Below, piece by piece: positions 42,119-53,370 of a DNA stretch of 64,000 bases. Under the pieces are notes generated by a model, which did not search any database, was not told the DNA's origin, and worked only from the letters and a program-made list of their open reading frames with translations. Made by a program: the position numbers and the translations under genes. The stretch covers positions 90,215,295-90,279,294 of the forward strand of contig NC_044560.1 of NCBI RefSeq assembly GCF_007565055.1, in the 5' to 3' direction. The stretch's first letter is position 1, and the number at the start of each line of letters is the position of its first letter. Source of the DNA: Rhinopithecus roxellana (lineage: Eukaryota; Chordata; Mammalia; Primates; Cercopithecidae).

Positions 42119-43845
42119 GAATTTAAAGCCTGATCTCATACAATATGTAAAACTTAAAGTAGATCATAGACCTATATATAAGAGCTAAAATTATAAAACT
42201 ATTAGAAGAAAACTTAGGAGTAAATCTTTGTGACCTTGGATTAGGTAGTGGTTTCTTGTAGCTAACACTGAAAGTATACACAAAAAAGAAAAAAATAGAG
42301 AGATTATACTTGATCAAAATATAAAACCTTTGTGCTTCAAAGGATACTACCTAGAAAATGAAGACACCTCACAGAATGGGAGAAAATATTTGCAAATCAT
42401 ATATCTAATAAGGGACTTATATCCAAAATATATAAAGAATTCTTTGAACTCAATAGTAAAAAGAAAACCCAATTAAAAATGGGCAAAGGATTTATATAGC
42501 CATTTCTTCAAAGAAGATATACAAATGGCTAATAAGCACATGAAAAGATGCTTAGATGCTTAACGTCATTAGTTATTAGGGAAACGCTAATCAAGATCAC
42601 AATTAGATACCACTTCATAGCCACTAGAATGGCTTTAATAAAAAAGAGAGTGAGGACGTGGAGAAATTGGAACCCTCCGACATTGCTGGTGGGAATATAA
42701 AATGGTGCACATGCTTTAGAAAACAGTTTGATGTTTTCTTCAAAAGTTAAACAGAGTTGCCACATGACCCAGCAATTCCAAAGTATATATCCAAAAGAAC
42801 TGAAAACATATTCATAGAAAACTTGTACATAAATGTTCTTAGCAGCATTATTCATAATAGCCCCAAAGCAGAAACAGTTGAAACATCTATCAACTGATGA
42901 ATGGAAAAACACACTGTGGCATATCCATATAACAGAATATTATTTGTCAGTGAAAAGGAATGAAGTACTGATCGATGCTAACATGGATCAACCTTGAGAA
43001 CATTAGACTAAGTGAAAGAAGCCAGACACAAAAGGCTTGTATTCCATTTATACGGAATAGGCAAAGCCATAGAGACTGTAAGTAGATTAGTGGTTGCTAG
43101 GGGTCAAGGAGGGGAGAATGGGAAGTGACTGCTAATTGGTATAGGGTTTATTTTGGGGGTGATGAAATGTTCTAGTTAGATAATGTTGATGGTTGAACAA
43201 CTCTGAATATACTGATATTTAAATAGCCATTGAATTGTATACCTAAAAAGAGTGAATTTATGTTAACCAAATCTCAGTGAAGCTGTTATTAAAAATATTA
43301 GGCTGATTTGTAGGTATGAATAGTATTTTGTCTGTTTGTATTGGGCCCCTTATTGCTGCCACTGAGAATCTTGAAGTTGTCTTGAATACTTTGCTTCAGA
43401 ACTGTCACTGTTTTGAGCAGGCAAGTTACTGTTGCCCCAAATCTTCAAGGTGAGAAACAGGTTTGCAATCATTTTTTGCAGGAGAATACATGATGGCACT
43501 TTATATCAGGAACTGAACTTTTAAGGTGAGCACTCTGAGGTTGAAGCATTTCCCAGTTTTAAGTGTGACTGTGCCCTGCCTTAGTTCTTACTTCATCCTT
43601 TCAACTGTGTGTCCCACTGGAGTAGCCAGTTTCCCAGCCCCATTCCCAGCTCCACCAAGATCCTCACTTCTTTCATCATTTTCACTTTTTTCCCTAGGCT
43701 ATGTTTGATCTTGCTCTGAGACCTTCTTTCTTGGGAGGTATAGAGAGAGTAGCTGCAGAAACCTCTGGGTGGCACCCTGCCCCCACAGGATTTCCAAAGA
43801 ATGACATGTCTGGAAGAGGCTCAGGCTTGTGTTGGCAGGAAGAAG

Positions 43846-43901
43846 TGACTCATTTTTCATCAAAGGAATTTCAAAGAACATATAATGACAGGATGATGTC
43901 A
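43846..43901 (+). promoter_or_regulatory. AP-1 motif and CRE-like motif
   Basis: TGACTCA at 43846-43852 (perfect AP-1 site) and TGATGTCA at 43894-43901 (one change from the CRE palindrome), 41 bp apart in repeat-free DNA. Confidence 0.25.
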
Positions 43902-44504
43902 CAGGAGCAGGTGAAGACAGGAACCTTGATTGAGTTGCTGGAAGATGTTAAATGGTGTAGCTGCCTGGGCAGGCAGAATGATTGACCAGCATAAATCATA
44001 GGAAACGTCACCTGTTTTTTAGTTCCTGTTTCACGAGCCCTGGTGTGGGCAGCGTTGTTCATGTGCCCTCAGAGCATATGGTTGAGCCTATGCATGTCCT
44101 GGGTATACTGTGTTTGTTATCTAGGTGAGATGGCTCACAACATCCTATGCTAGTCGTGGACTTCTTTCACATGCAGGGCGGGTATGTGTGGGTTCCTGCA
44201 CTTTGTGCCTCAGTTCTATAGCTAGCAGGGTCTGTGTCTTGGAAATGAACCTCACATGGTCATGGTGGCTGGGGTGAAGGCATGACATTTCCCCTGACAT
44301 ATTTAGAGAGGGGAACTTGCCTTGACATCAGAAGGTCAGATCTCAGAGTTTTTTACCTTATTGCCAAAAGTACCCTAGTTCCATCTAGTATTTTGGCAAG
44401 AGCCGGATCTTTGCTCAAAGCCCAGTTAAGTCTTGTGGTGGTGTTTTTCTTCTTTGAGTAGAGGGCCCTCCAATGGTGTTGTCTGGTTGAAGCTGATAAG
44501 GTGG

Positions 44505-44533
44505 AGTGGGGTGGGGTGGGGTGGCGGGATGGA
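44505..44533 (+). other. G-quadruplex-prone run
   Basis: GAGTGGGGTGGGGTGGGG followed by TGGCGGG: four G-runs of three or more separated by single T or TGGC loops. This satisfies the standard quadruplex pattern. Confidence 0.6.
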
Positions 44534-44920
44534 GAATTACAGTCTGGGTAAGTCTTACTGTCTTTTCATATTGCAAAGCACTAAAATTGGTTAGGTTATT
44601 CAGGCTCCCATTTATATTAAGATTGTGAAAGAGTGCTCCTGGTCATCATTATGCACCTACCAGAGTCTGTGTGATTATGAGGTTGGAGGCTAAATTAGCC
44701 ATTTACACAAAGATAAAAGAGAGGCTAGCATTGATAATATTCTGCCTCAGGTTTCAGGCCTCTCAAGGAAGGTCTTAGGAGAGATGGCTTAGCAATATCA
44801 ATTGCTGCCTTTGTGCTTGTAACTCGTTCATCTGAAGATGGTATGGAAAAAGGGACTTTTAGGTTGCACAGGACACCACCAAAAAAGCAGAAGATACTAC
44901 CTCTCTTTAAGATATATCAG

Positions 44921-45223
44921 GGCTGGGGCCGGGCACGGTGGCACACACCTGTAATCCCAGCACTTTGGGAGGCTGAGGCGGGCAGATGATGAGGTCAGGA
45001 GATTGAGACCATCCTGGCTAACACAGTGAAACCCCCTCTCTACTAAAAATACAAAAAAATTAGCTGGGTGTCGTGGCGGTTGCCTGTAGTCCCAGCTACT
45101 CAGGAGGCTGAGGCAGGAGAATGGCGTGAACCTGGGAGTTAGAGCTTGCAGTGAGCCGACATGGCACCACTGCACTCCAGCCTGGGCAACAGAGCGAGAC
45201 TCATTCTCAAAAAAAGAAAAAAA
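44921..45223 (+). mobile_element. AluY-type Alu
   Basis: Sense Alu, 'ggccgggcacggtggcacac' onward. Perfect TSD AAGATATATCAG at 44909-44920 and 45224-45235. Confidence 0.95.
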
Positions 45224-45238
45224 AAGATATATCAGAAG

Positions 45239-45424
45239 AGCTGGGCATGGTAGCTCACACCTGTAGTTCTAGCTACTTGGGAGGCTAAGGCAGGAGGATT
45301 GCTTGAGCGCAGGAATTCGAGGTTGTAGAATAGTGCCATGATTGTGCCTGTGTAGCCACTGTACTCCAGCCTGGGTGATAGAGAGGCCCAGTTTCTTTAA
45401 AAAAAAAAAAAAAAAAGTAAACCC
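45239..45424 (+). mobile_element. FRAM-like free right Alu monomer
   Basis: Single sense monomer, 'gctgggcatggtagctcaca' joined directly to 'cctgtagttctagctacttg', then 'gtactccagcctgggtgata' and an A-run. Flanked by AGATATATCAGAAG (45225-45238) and AGATATATTAGAAG (45426-45439). Older than the adjacent Alu, which reused its 5' target. Confidence 0.85.
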
Positions 45425-45439
45425 AAGATATATTAGAAG

Positions 45440-46131
45440 CAAGAAGCAAAAGTTAAAAAACAACAACTATAATTTGAGAGGGAGGAAGGAAAGCTTTATT
45501 TCTTTCTTGACACAGTCTTTAATTGTTACGTTCTTCTGGCTGATCATGAGTTTTGTTTTTAGACAATATTACTAGGTACACTGTAGGATGTAAACAGATC
45601 CTTGGAGTAGGATAAGAAGGAAATGAGTCAGATAACTTATTTCTTAGAGAAGGGTGCTGGACTTCCTTGGGGGTTAGTTAGCAATATTCCTCCTGCCTGC
45701 TAGCAGCCATCTCCCTGTATCTCTTCATGAAATAACAAACCATTAGAAGAGATTTTTAACCTGAAGTGCTGAAGAACCCAGGGAGGAAAGTTCCCTAGGG
45801 TGTATTTGATTTGGGAGCCCCCTGAGGGTAATCTGTGGTGATGCTGTTTCAGAAGTCACCACCTGACTCATTATCAGATGAGTCTGAGCCCAAGAAGCAG
45901 TGTTGACCTTAACATCTTCTCGCACCTGCCACATAATATATACAGGTCGTCTCTCCCTTTGGTTATGAGCTAACGGCCTTTAATCATGAGGTAGAGCAGT
46001 GGATAAGGGAGAAATATCTGAAACCCAATTAGCCAGAATGTTAAGGGAATCCATGTGGGGAACGGGATTCTGAACCTCTCTCTCTGTCTCTCTCTCTCTC
46101 TCTCTTTCTCTCTGTGTTTTGGTGGGGGGCA
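45440..46131. other. Unique sequence with a (TC)n run
   Basis: No interspersed repeat. Pyrimidine dinucleotide run at 46077-46113. No coding features. Confidence 0.45.
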
Positions 46132-46145
46132 AAATGACTTTTTTT

Positions 46146-46305
46146 TTTTTTTTTAATTTCAGACGGAGTCTCACTCTGTCACCAGGCTGGGGTGCAGTGG
46201 CGTGCTCGGCTCACTGCAACCACCAACTCCCAGGTTCAAGTGATTCTCCTGCCTCAGCCTCCCGAGTAGCTGGGATTACAGGCATGTGCCACCACGGCCA
46301 GCCTA
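46146..46305 (-). mobile_element. 5'-truncated Alu (right monomer)
   Basis: Antisense, 'cagacggagtctcactctgt' to 'catgtgccaccacggccagc'. TSD AAATGACTTTTTT at 46132-46144 and 46306-46318 shows it inserted truncated. Confidence 0.88.
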
Positions 46306-46491
46306 GAAATGACTTTTTTGGGGGCTCACCTATAGGATAAAATCCAAACTCAACTTGTCATTTAAGATCTTTCATAATCCAGTCCAACTTTCTATAACAT
46401 TAAATCAAAATTATACATGTTCTTACTTTAAAAGGTTCAAATATTACCATGAGGCATATGACAAAGATAATCTGTATTTTTCACTATATAT

Positions 46492-46793
46492 ATATTTTTT
46501 TAAGAGACAGAGTCTCACTCTGTCACCCAGGCTGGAGTGCAGTGGTGTGATCATGGCTCACTGCACGCTTGAACTCCTGGGCGCAAGGGTCTTCCCACCT
46601 CAGCTTCCTAAGTAGCTGAGACTATAGGCGTGCACCACTGCGCCTGGCTAATTTATTTTACTTTTTGTAGAGATGGGGGGGGGGAGTCTCATTTTGTTCT
46701 CCAGGCTAGTCTCGAACTCCTGGCCTCAAATGATGCTCCTACCTTGGACTCCCAGAGTGCTGGGGTTGCAGGTGTGGGCCCCCACACCTGGCC
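46492..46793 (-). mobile_element. Old Alu (AluJ type)
   Basis: Antisense Alu, 'gagacagagtctcactctgt' to 'gggcccccacacctggcc', with a GGGGGGGGGGAG run at 46676-46686 in the left arm. Confidence 0.92.
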
Positions 46794-47615
46794 CACATTT
46801 CTGTTTCTTTTTTTTCTGCACACAGAAATGGCCAGAATGTAGCTGTTTCTCTTTTACTAGTGATTCTTGGTGTTTGTTTTTTTTTTTTTTTGATTTTGAA
46901 CATTATCTGTTGATATTCTACTACACAAAATTAGGGTTTAGTGTTTTTATTCTTACCCCCTTAACATACACACTTTCTCTTCCCCTTTCTTCCCAAAGTC
47001 ATGCATTATTGCTGTTATATTCGGTGTTCAGATTAATGTGATTATATAAATATTGCTTAAAGGTGAGCTAAGTAATATACTATGATTACAATTCCTTTCT
47101 GGACCAACTTTTAATTTTTCCTGAAATTAATAATTGCCATATTTTGTTACTTGTTGACTGATCTGTGTACATACCTTCAGACTCTCTCATGGGACTCTTA
47201 AGACTTCTCTCTCAGTATGTTGAAACATATCAAATAGTCTTGTAGTTCAATAGTCTATTTGGAGACATCCCCCAGCTTTCTCTTACTCACTCTGGATGGG
47301 TTGCTCTTAAAGCCTTTAGTAAAGCTGTCATCCTGGCACTTCCCTTCACTATCATACGGGGAAATTCCCTCACCTGTCTTCCCTGTTGGATCGCATGTTT
47401 CTCAGAGCTGATGTTGTCCTATTTCGTGATGTACTCCATTTTTTCATTGTGGTATATCCTAGCTTCCTGAGAAAGGATACAAGGGAGGTAAACGTTTTTG
47501 AGACTTTGCTTATCTGAAAATGTCTTATTCTACTTTTCATTTGATTAAGAGTTTGACTATAGAGTTCTAGGTTGCAAATCACTTTCTAGCAGATTTTTTT
47601 AAAAACATTATTTAA
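46794..47615. other. Unique sequence
   Basis: About 820 bp, pyrimidine- and A/T-rich, with a T-run at 46878-46891. The part 47440-47580 ('tgagaaaggatacaaggga', 'tgtcttattctacttttcat') may be an L1M/L2 remnant. Nothing firm. Confidence 0.35.
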
Positions 47616-47690
47616 ATTTTTTTTTGTAGAAATGAGGTCTCGCTATGTTGCCCAAGCTGGCCTCAGACTCCTGGGTTCAAGCAATTGTCT
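47616..47690 (-). mobile_element. Alu left-arm fragment
   Basis: 'tagaaatgaggtctcgctat', 'gttgcccaagctggcctcag', 'actcctgggttcaagcaatt' then unique DNA. A short remnant. Confidence 0.7.
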
Positions 47691-47734
47691 GGCTAATATT
47701 GCCTTTTAAGGCTCTCTAAGGATATTAATTAGAG

Positions 47735-47879
47735 GCTCTTTCTTTCTTTCCTTTTCTTTTCTGTTTTCTTTTCCTTTATTTTTCTTTCTTTTCTCTCTTT
47801 CTTTCTTTTCTTTCTTTCTCTCTTTCTTTTCTTTCTTTCTCTCTCTCTTTCTTTCTTTCTCTCTCTCTCTCTCTCTTTC
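47735..47879. repeat. (TTTC/TC)n polypyrimidine tract
   Basis: 145 bp nearly pure pyrimidine, TTTC and CTCT units, not attached to a complete Alu. Confidence 0.95.
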
Positions 47880-47992
47880 GTGGTTTCCTTCTGAGCTCCT
47901 TCTATTTATTTTGGTCTCTGTCTTTCATGTTAGAAGCTCTCTTAAAATGTCTGATGTTTCTTTGTGATCTTCACGTTTAAGAGTTGGGCCCT

Positions 47993-48263
47993 GGCCAGAC
48001 ACAGTGACTCACACCTATAATCCCAGCACTTTGGAAGGCCAAGGCCGGTGGATTGCTTGAGCCCAGGAGTTCGGGACTAGCCTGGGCAACTCCATCTCTA
48101 CAAAAAATTACAAAAATGAGCTTGAGTGTGGTGGCACATGGAGGCTGAGGTGGGCGGATCCCTTGAGCCCCGGAGGTTGAAGCTGTAGTAAGCTGAGACT
48201 GTGCCACTACACTGCAGCTTGGGCAACAGAGTGAGACCCTGTCTCCAAAAAGAAAAAAAAAAC
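47993..48263 (+). mobile_element. Old Alu (AluJ type), internally deleted
   Basis: Sense Alu; 'ggtggcacatggaggctgag' shows loss of the right-arm 'cctgtagtcccagctact'. Poor TSD GTTGGGCCCT/GCTGGACCCT. Confidence 0.9.
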
Positions 48264-48461
48264 AGCTGGACCCTAAAATGCTGATTGGTGGAACTTGTTA
48301 ACTGGTATACTCCTAATGAATAACCAGGTAGAGGAGGTTGGTTTCCCCAGGAAAGAACTGGCCAGCCTCCCATCTGGAGGCCAATTCTGTCAGCTAGAGC
48401 TCTGGGCCAAGTGGAGCAATGGGCCAGTCAGGAAGGGCCTCATCGTTCATTGTCAAAGTTG

Positions 48462-48892
48462 ATTGATTGATTGATTGAGACAGAGTCTCACCCTGTCACT
48501 CAAGCTGGAGTGCAACCTCTGCCTCCCAGGTTCACTGCAATCTCTGCCTCCCAGGTTCAAGCAATTCTCCCACCACAGCCTCCCGAGTAGCTGGGATTAT
48601 AGGCGTGTGCCACCACGCCCAGCTAATTTTGTATTTTTAGTAGAGGTGGGGTTTCACCATGTTGGCCAGGCTGGTCTTGAACTCCTGAGCTCAGGTGATC
48701 CACCCACTTCAGCCTCCCAAAGTACTAGGATTACAGGTGCGTGCCACCACGCCCAGTTAATTTTGTATTTTTAGTAGAGGTGAGGTTTCACCATGTTGGC
48801 CAGGCTGGTCTCAAAGTCTTGAGCTCAGGTGATCCACCCACTTCGGCTTCCCAAAGTGTTAGGATTACAGGCGTGAGCCACTGTGCCCGGCC
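48462..48892 (-). mobile_element. Alu with duplicated left-arm segment
   Basis: Antisense Alu with a (GATT)n tail. The 134-bp unit 48609-48742 (from 'gccaccacgcccagctaatt') repeats in tandem at 48743-48876, giving a three-armed Alu. The right arm also has 'ctctgcctcccaggttcac' duplicated at about 48515-48556. TSD CATTGTCA at 48448-48455 and 48893-48900. Confidence 0.93.
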
Positions 48893-48900
48893 CATTGTCA

Positions 48901-49379
48901 GATTTCATTGAATATCCCTGTTTTCACTGAGGCACCTGGCTCCTGACCTCACACGGGCCTGAAGACTTCCAACCAATCTTGTTTTTAGCCTTACTCTGCA
49001 GCATGCCTCCTCCTACCAAGTCTTCAGAGGTTCCAGGTGCTTCCAATTTTTGAGCCTTTCTGAGGTTCTGCAGCACAATTTACCTTGTTTCTTATTGTTG
49101 CCCATTTCCTGCAGGCACTTAGCAGAGAGAGAAAGCTGACATTTAAGTTTTCTGCCATTTGTTTATCCACACTCCAGTGTATCAAACTTTTGTTGCTATT
49201 TCTTATAATATTTTCTGTGAGTTTGTGCCATTTTAATTCTCTTACTGTCACTTTTCTGAGGTTTCTGAAAGGGAGCTAAATGTGCTTATTAAATTTGTGA
49301 TGGATACCCTAAAGTTGGCAGAAGTTTAAATCTTCCCAATTTACTTACCTCTCTCAGAGCCTCCCCAAATCCCAACCCA
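48901..49379. other. Unique sequence
   Basis: No repeat recognised; overlapping frames on opposite strands at 49024-49279 have no domain. Confidence 0.4.
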
Positions 49380-49780
49380 AATACACAAACCCTGTGATTC
49401 ATTCTTGTGTCACTTGTACTTTCTTTTTTCATTCTCTTCCTCATGCTATCTCTCCTCCTGGAGTGTTTACTCTTCCTATTTCAGACTGTTGCAATCCTAC
49501 ACATTCTTCTAGTCCCAGGTTATATTTCTTATCTATGGAAGCCTTTTTTTTGACTTCCCCAACAGGAAATGACCGTTTCATTGACTGAATTTCTGAAGTT
49601 CCATTCACTGAGTTCTTATAGTCTCGCCCTCCTCATGACACAGCCTGTACTGCTTTATGTTAAGATTATCTGTATACATATTTCTTCAGTTAGATTGTAA
49701 GCTCTTAAAGGATAGTAGCTTAAGACTGGCTTTGTAATATTTTTGTTATTGCTAACAATCAACATAGTACCTAGGCAACT
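49380..49780 (+). mobile_element. L2 3' part
   Basis: 'tctcctcctggagtgtttac', 'tcagttagattgtaagctct', 'taaaggatagtagcttaaga', 'catagtacctaggcaact' follow the L2 end. Confidence 0.55.
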
Positions 49781-49784
49781 AAAT

Positions 49785-49950
49785 ATTTCACAGAACCATA
49801 GAATTTTAGAGCTGGAAAAGAATTTAGAGATCTAGAATGTCAATTCATTTTATGAATGAGTAAACAGATCCAGTGTAATGATCCTGAAGTCATTTAATAA
49901 GCCAAGAACAGAACGGGACCTATAATCGTCTCTAGTTCTATAATGTCTAA
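49785..49950 (-). mobile_element. Ancient MIR-like SINE
   Basis: 'catagaattttagagctgga', 'aaagaatttagagatctaga', 'tttatgaatgagtaaacaga' follow the ancient mammalian pattern 'tagagctggaagggaccttagagat ... tttacagatgaggaaac'. Confidence 0.5.
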
Positions 49951-50096
49951 ATGCATGATAAAATCTGATTGTGCTTTTTCAGATGTTCTAGTTTATCAAA
50001 GGTTAACCAGAGAGCACTTTTTGTTTCATTCTTGTTGAAAATTTTTGTAAATATCTTTTTGATTTTAGTAATTAGGTATGCCATAGGTAATTTCTT

Positions 50097-50190
50097 TTCT
50101 CCCTCCTTCCCTGCCTCTCTTCCTTCTCTCTTTCTTGTTCCCTCCCCTCCCCCTCTTCCTTTTTCTTTTTTTCTTTCTCCTTTTCTTTGT
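50097..50190. repeat. Pyrimidine-rich tract
   Basis: CCCT/TTTC-rich sequence preceding an antisense Alu; probably its degenerated tail region. Confidence 0.85.
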
Positions 50191-50448
50191 GTATTATTTA
50201 TTTATTTTTTTATTTTTATTTATTTATTTTTGGACAGAGTCTTGCTTTGTCACCCAGGTTGAAGTGTAATGGTGTGAGTAGCTGGGACTACAGGTGTGCA
50301 TCCCCACACTCAGCTAACTTTTTGTATTTTTTCATAACAACAGGGTTTTGCCATTTTGCCCAGGGTGGTCTCAAACTCCTGGGCTCAAGAAATCTGCCCT
50401 CTCAGCCTCCCTAAGTACTGGGATTACAGGCGTGAGCCACTGCCTTGT
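50191..50448 (-). mobile_element. Old Alu, internally deleted
   Basis: Antisense Alu with an A/T-rich (ATTT)n tail; the right arm jumps from 'gaagtgtaatggtgtgagta' to 'gctgggactacaggtgtgca', a loss of about 70 bp. Followed by another pyrimidine run to 50493. Confidence 0.87.
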
Positions 50449-50543
50449 GCTGTTTCTCTTTTTCTCTTTCTTTCTTTCTCTCCCTCTTTTTGATAAAAAT
50501 CAGGATCTTGAATATTCTGGATTTTGTCAAAAACTGAGCTGGA

Positions 50544-50874
50544 GGCGGTACGGTGGCCTGTAATTCCAGCACTTTGGGAGGCTGAGACGGGTGGATCACT
50601 TGAGGCCAGGAGTTTGAGACTGGCTTGGCCAACATGGCAGAACCCCATCTCCACTAAAAATAGAACAATTAGCTAAGCGTGGTGGTATGCCTGTAATCCC
50701 AGCTACTTGGGAGGCTGAGGCACGAGAATCACTTGAACCTGGGAGGTGAAGTTTGCAGTGAGCTGAGATTGCACCACTGCACTCCAGCCTGGGTGACAGA
50801 GTGAGAATCTATCTCAAAAAAAACAAAAACAAAAACAAAAAACAAAGAAAACCAAAAAACCAAAACTACAGCAA
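50544..50874 (+). mobile_element. Alu (AluS type)
   Basis: Sense Alu with a long (CAAAA)n-like tail. Perfect 16-base TSD CAAAAACTGAGCTGGA at 50528-50543 and 50875-50890. Confidence 0.95.
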
Positions 50875-50890
50875 CAAAAACTGAGCTGGA

Positions 50891-51645
50891 TAATAGTTTT
50901 CTTCCCAGGCATATATGAGCATCAGAGACCCAAGGATTACAGGTAGGGAAAAAATGTAGGCAACTGTATTGAAGGTGCTCTGATTTTAAGAAAATTTTAA
51001 AAAGTCACAGAATATGATGTATTTGGGGTGATTCTTTTTTTTTTTTTTAACAGTTTATCAGGGATTATTATTGCTTAAGATAGTTTTGAAGTAAATTATC
51101 TGTGTCAAAGACCTTCCTCCACTTCTCTCACTTGTCTAGCTCTTGGCAGCTATTTCCAAAATGTTTGCACTAACTCCATAGATTCATGTCTGAAGGATTA
51201 GATACTCCAGGAACATCTACTGGAAGAAAGTTTAACTACAACTGTTGTCCATTTTTCGTTTAATGTGCCAGTCACTAATCAAAAAACCAGATGCTGTCAT
51301 TCTCCTCATCCACTACTTGGGGCACCTAAGGGTGGATGGACAGATACTTAAGAGGCTGCCTCCTTCCTCTGAGATTGGGCTTTTCATCAGGGCTGTGCCA
51401 CACAGTGTGATGCCGTGTGATAGCAGATGGCTCTGCTTCATGCCCATTACTTTTTGTTTTATCCAAAGTAGAAGCTGTGGTCCCCAGATTTTAGAGAGTA
51501 AGGGCTTATCATACTCATTGGCTTTTCTGCCTTTTCCTGTTTCTGCATTGCCACCTGGCTGCCATTAGAGGGAATTCATTACAACTCTGAGTCCCTGTAG
51601 GGAGCTGAGAGGAACTATCCTTGTGTTCAGGATGGGACATGTGTT
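50891..51645. other. Unique sequence
   Basis: 750 bp, T-run at 51037-51049. The plus frame 51245-51568 (107 codons) lies wholly in unique DNA and is the longest such frame, but no domain is recognised and no flanking splice pair is evident. Confidence 0.4.
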
Positions 51646-51654
51646 CTTAAAACT

Positions 51655-51946
51655 GGGCCAGGCATGGTGGCTCCCAGCACTTTGGGAGGCCGAAGTGGGT
51701 GGATCACTTGAGGCCAGGAGTTCGAGACCAGCCTGGCCAACATGGTGAAACTCCGTTTATATTAAAAATACAAAAATTAGCTAGGTGTGGTGGTGTATGC
51801 CTATAATTCCAGCTACTCAGGAGGCTGAGGCACAATAATTGCCTGAACCTGGAAAGTGGAGGTTGCAGTGAGCCAGTATCTCACCACTGCACTCCAGCCT
51901 GGGCGACAGAGCAAAACTCTGTCTCAAGAACAGAAAAAAACAAAAA
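51655..51946 (+). mobile_element. Alu (AluS type)
   Basis: Sense Alu; 'ggtggctcccagcactttgg' lacks the usual 'acgcctgtaat'. TSD CTTAAAAC-type at both ends. Confidence 0.92.
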
Positions 51947-52621
51947 ACTTAAAATGGTTACCCAGATTTCCTTTTATGACTTGTTCAGTCAGAGGCAGCT
52001 GGGAGGATGCACGCTGGGGAAGCATTACTCACCAGGCACACATAGTGGCCCTGACTGCTGGCAAGTAGTCTGGGCTGTGTTAAGAGTGAGTCACCTCGGG
52101 GAATGGAAAAATTGCAAGGTACTGAGGGTAGGAGTTGTGTGCCAGTGACTGCTCCTTCTCTGTCTGCTATTTTCTCTCTGAGGACTCATCACAAAACCAT
52201 AAATACTGGTGATCCTGTTGAGGCAGTTGAAGCCAGCCAACTTTATGGTGATAATGTTTCCCATGAAAGGAATGAGCTGACTGGACATAGCATTGTTGCC
52301 TTCTATGTTACAGGTGTATATAGATTTTGATACAAGCTTGTACTTGTATAATGAAAGTTCCATATGTGAGAATTTCATTAGAATAAAAGCAACACAGGTT
52401 TTCTTTGTTGTTTAAACTCAGTCTTCTGTGTCTATCTATCTTTGTCCAGTAGGGGTCACACTGAGGGTTAGGCTGTCAATAAGAGAAACTCACTAATCTA
52501 ATGATAGATGAGCCAGATTCCTTGTCTATTGTGACATCTTTGTACATTCAGCACTATTTTTTTTTTTATATATATATATTAGAACAGAAACAAAAGGCAT
52601 GAACTTGTATTAAGAACTTTA
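51947..52621. other. Unique sequence
   Basis: No repeat except a T-run and (TA)n at 52557-52580. Frames at 52091-52378 (-) and 52103-52330 (+) overlap and have no domain. Confidence 0.4.
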
Positions 52622-52927
52622 TGGGCGAAGCGCAGTGGCTCATGCCTGTAACCCCTGCACTTTGGAAGGCTGAGGTGGATGGATATCATCTGAGGTCAGG
52701 AATTCGAGACCAGCCTGGCCAACATGGTGAAACCCTGTCTCTACCAAAAATACAAAAAATTAGACAGGCGTGGTGGCGCACACCTGTAATCCCAGCTACT
52801 TGGGAGGCTGAGGCAGGAGATTTGCTTGAACCTGGGAGGCAGAGGTTGCAGTGAATCAAGATTACGCCATTGCACTCCAATCTGGGTAACAAGAGTGAAA
52901 TTCTGTCTCAAAAAAAAAAAAAAAAGA
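52622..52927 (+). mobile_element. Alu (AluS type)
   Basis: Sense Alu, 'gggcgaagcgcagtggctca' to a 17-base A-run. Confidence 0.93.
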
Positions 52928-53370
52928 ATATTTCTGGACAAAATAACAATCCTGAGCAAGATTCTGGAACAGTGCCCATAGACATGGCTTCTTTTCTTCG
53001 TATCATTTTTTTTCTCCATTTCTTTAAGATGTTGGCTACCAGAGTTTCCTGGAAAAAGCTTACTAGATAGATATTATTTTACTGGGGAAAAGGGTCAAAA
53101 TTCCAGAGACAGGGATTACTTAAAATGGTAATATGGCTGTTGAGGTTGACTAGATATTCTTATCTTTTCCCTTTTTGAAGCAATTCTGTTGAAGCCTAAT
53201 TTGATTTAGTCATTGAGCTGGTTGGTGTCTTAGAGCTGTTCAATACCACACATGTTACTTTCACTTAACCTTCTTGCATTCACCACTGAAGATGACTTGA
53301 TGCCCTGCTAGGAGGCAGATTCTCTTGTATAGTAATCATAATAAAAAGAGTTGGCATTAATGAGTCAATG
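52928..53370. other. Unique sequence
   Basis: No element or frame recognised in 440 bp. Confidence 0.4.

Larger units (their letters stand above)
41300..43305 (+). mobile_element. L1 (L1M/L1P type), ORF2 3' part and 3' UTR
   Basis: Sense L1: 'ggaagacttaatattgttaa', 'ctacagattcaatgcagtcc', 'ggactcacacttccaaattt', 'atagatcaatggaatagaat', 'gaaaatatttgcaaatcata', 'aatggtgcacatgctttaga', 3' UTR 'gtggttgctaggggtcaagg'. About 1.6 kb of L1 with an Alu and a microsatellite inside. ORF2 is broken by stops and frameshifts. Confidence 0.93.
43306..44908. other. Long repeat-free block
   Basis: 1.6 kb with no interspersed repeat. The plus frame 43701-43985 (94 codons) has no domain I recognise. It also holds an AP-1 motif, a CRE-like motif and a G-rich run, listed separately. 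Confidence 0.45.

Noticed and set aside
43701..43985. 94-codon plus frame in unique DNA
   Set aside because: No domain, no clear splice pair, and length compatible with chance at this base composition.
46077..46113. (TC)n run considered as a promoter GAGA element
   Set aside because: Simple dinucleotide repeat with no accompanying promoter features.
51245..51568. 107-codon plus frame in unique DNA
   Set aside because: Longest frame outside repeats but without a recognisable motif or conserved flanks; conservation would be needed before calling it a gene.
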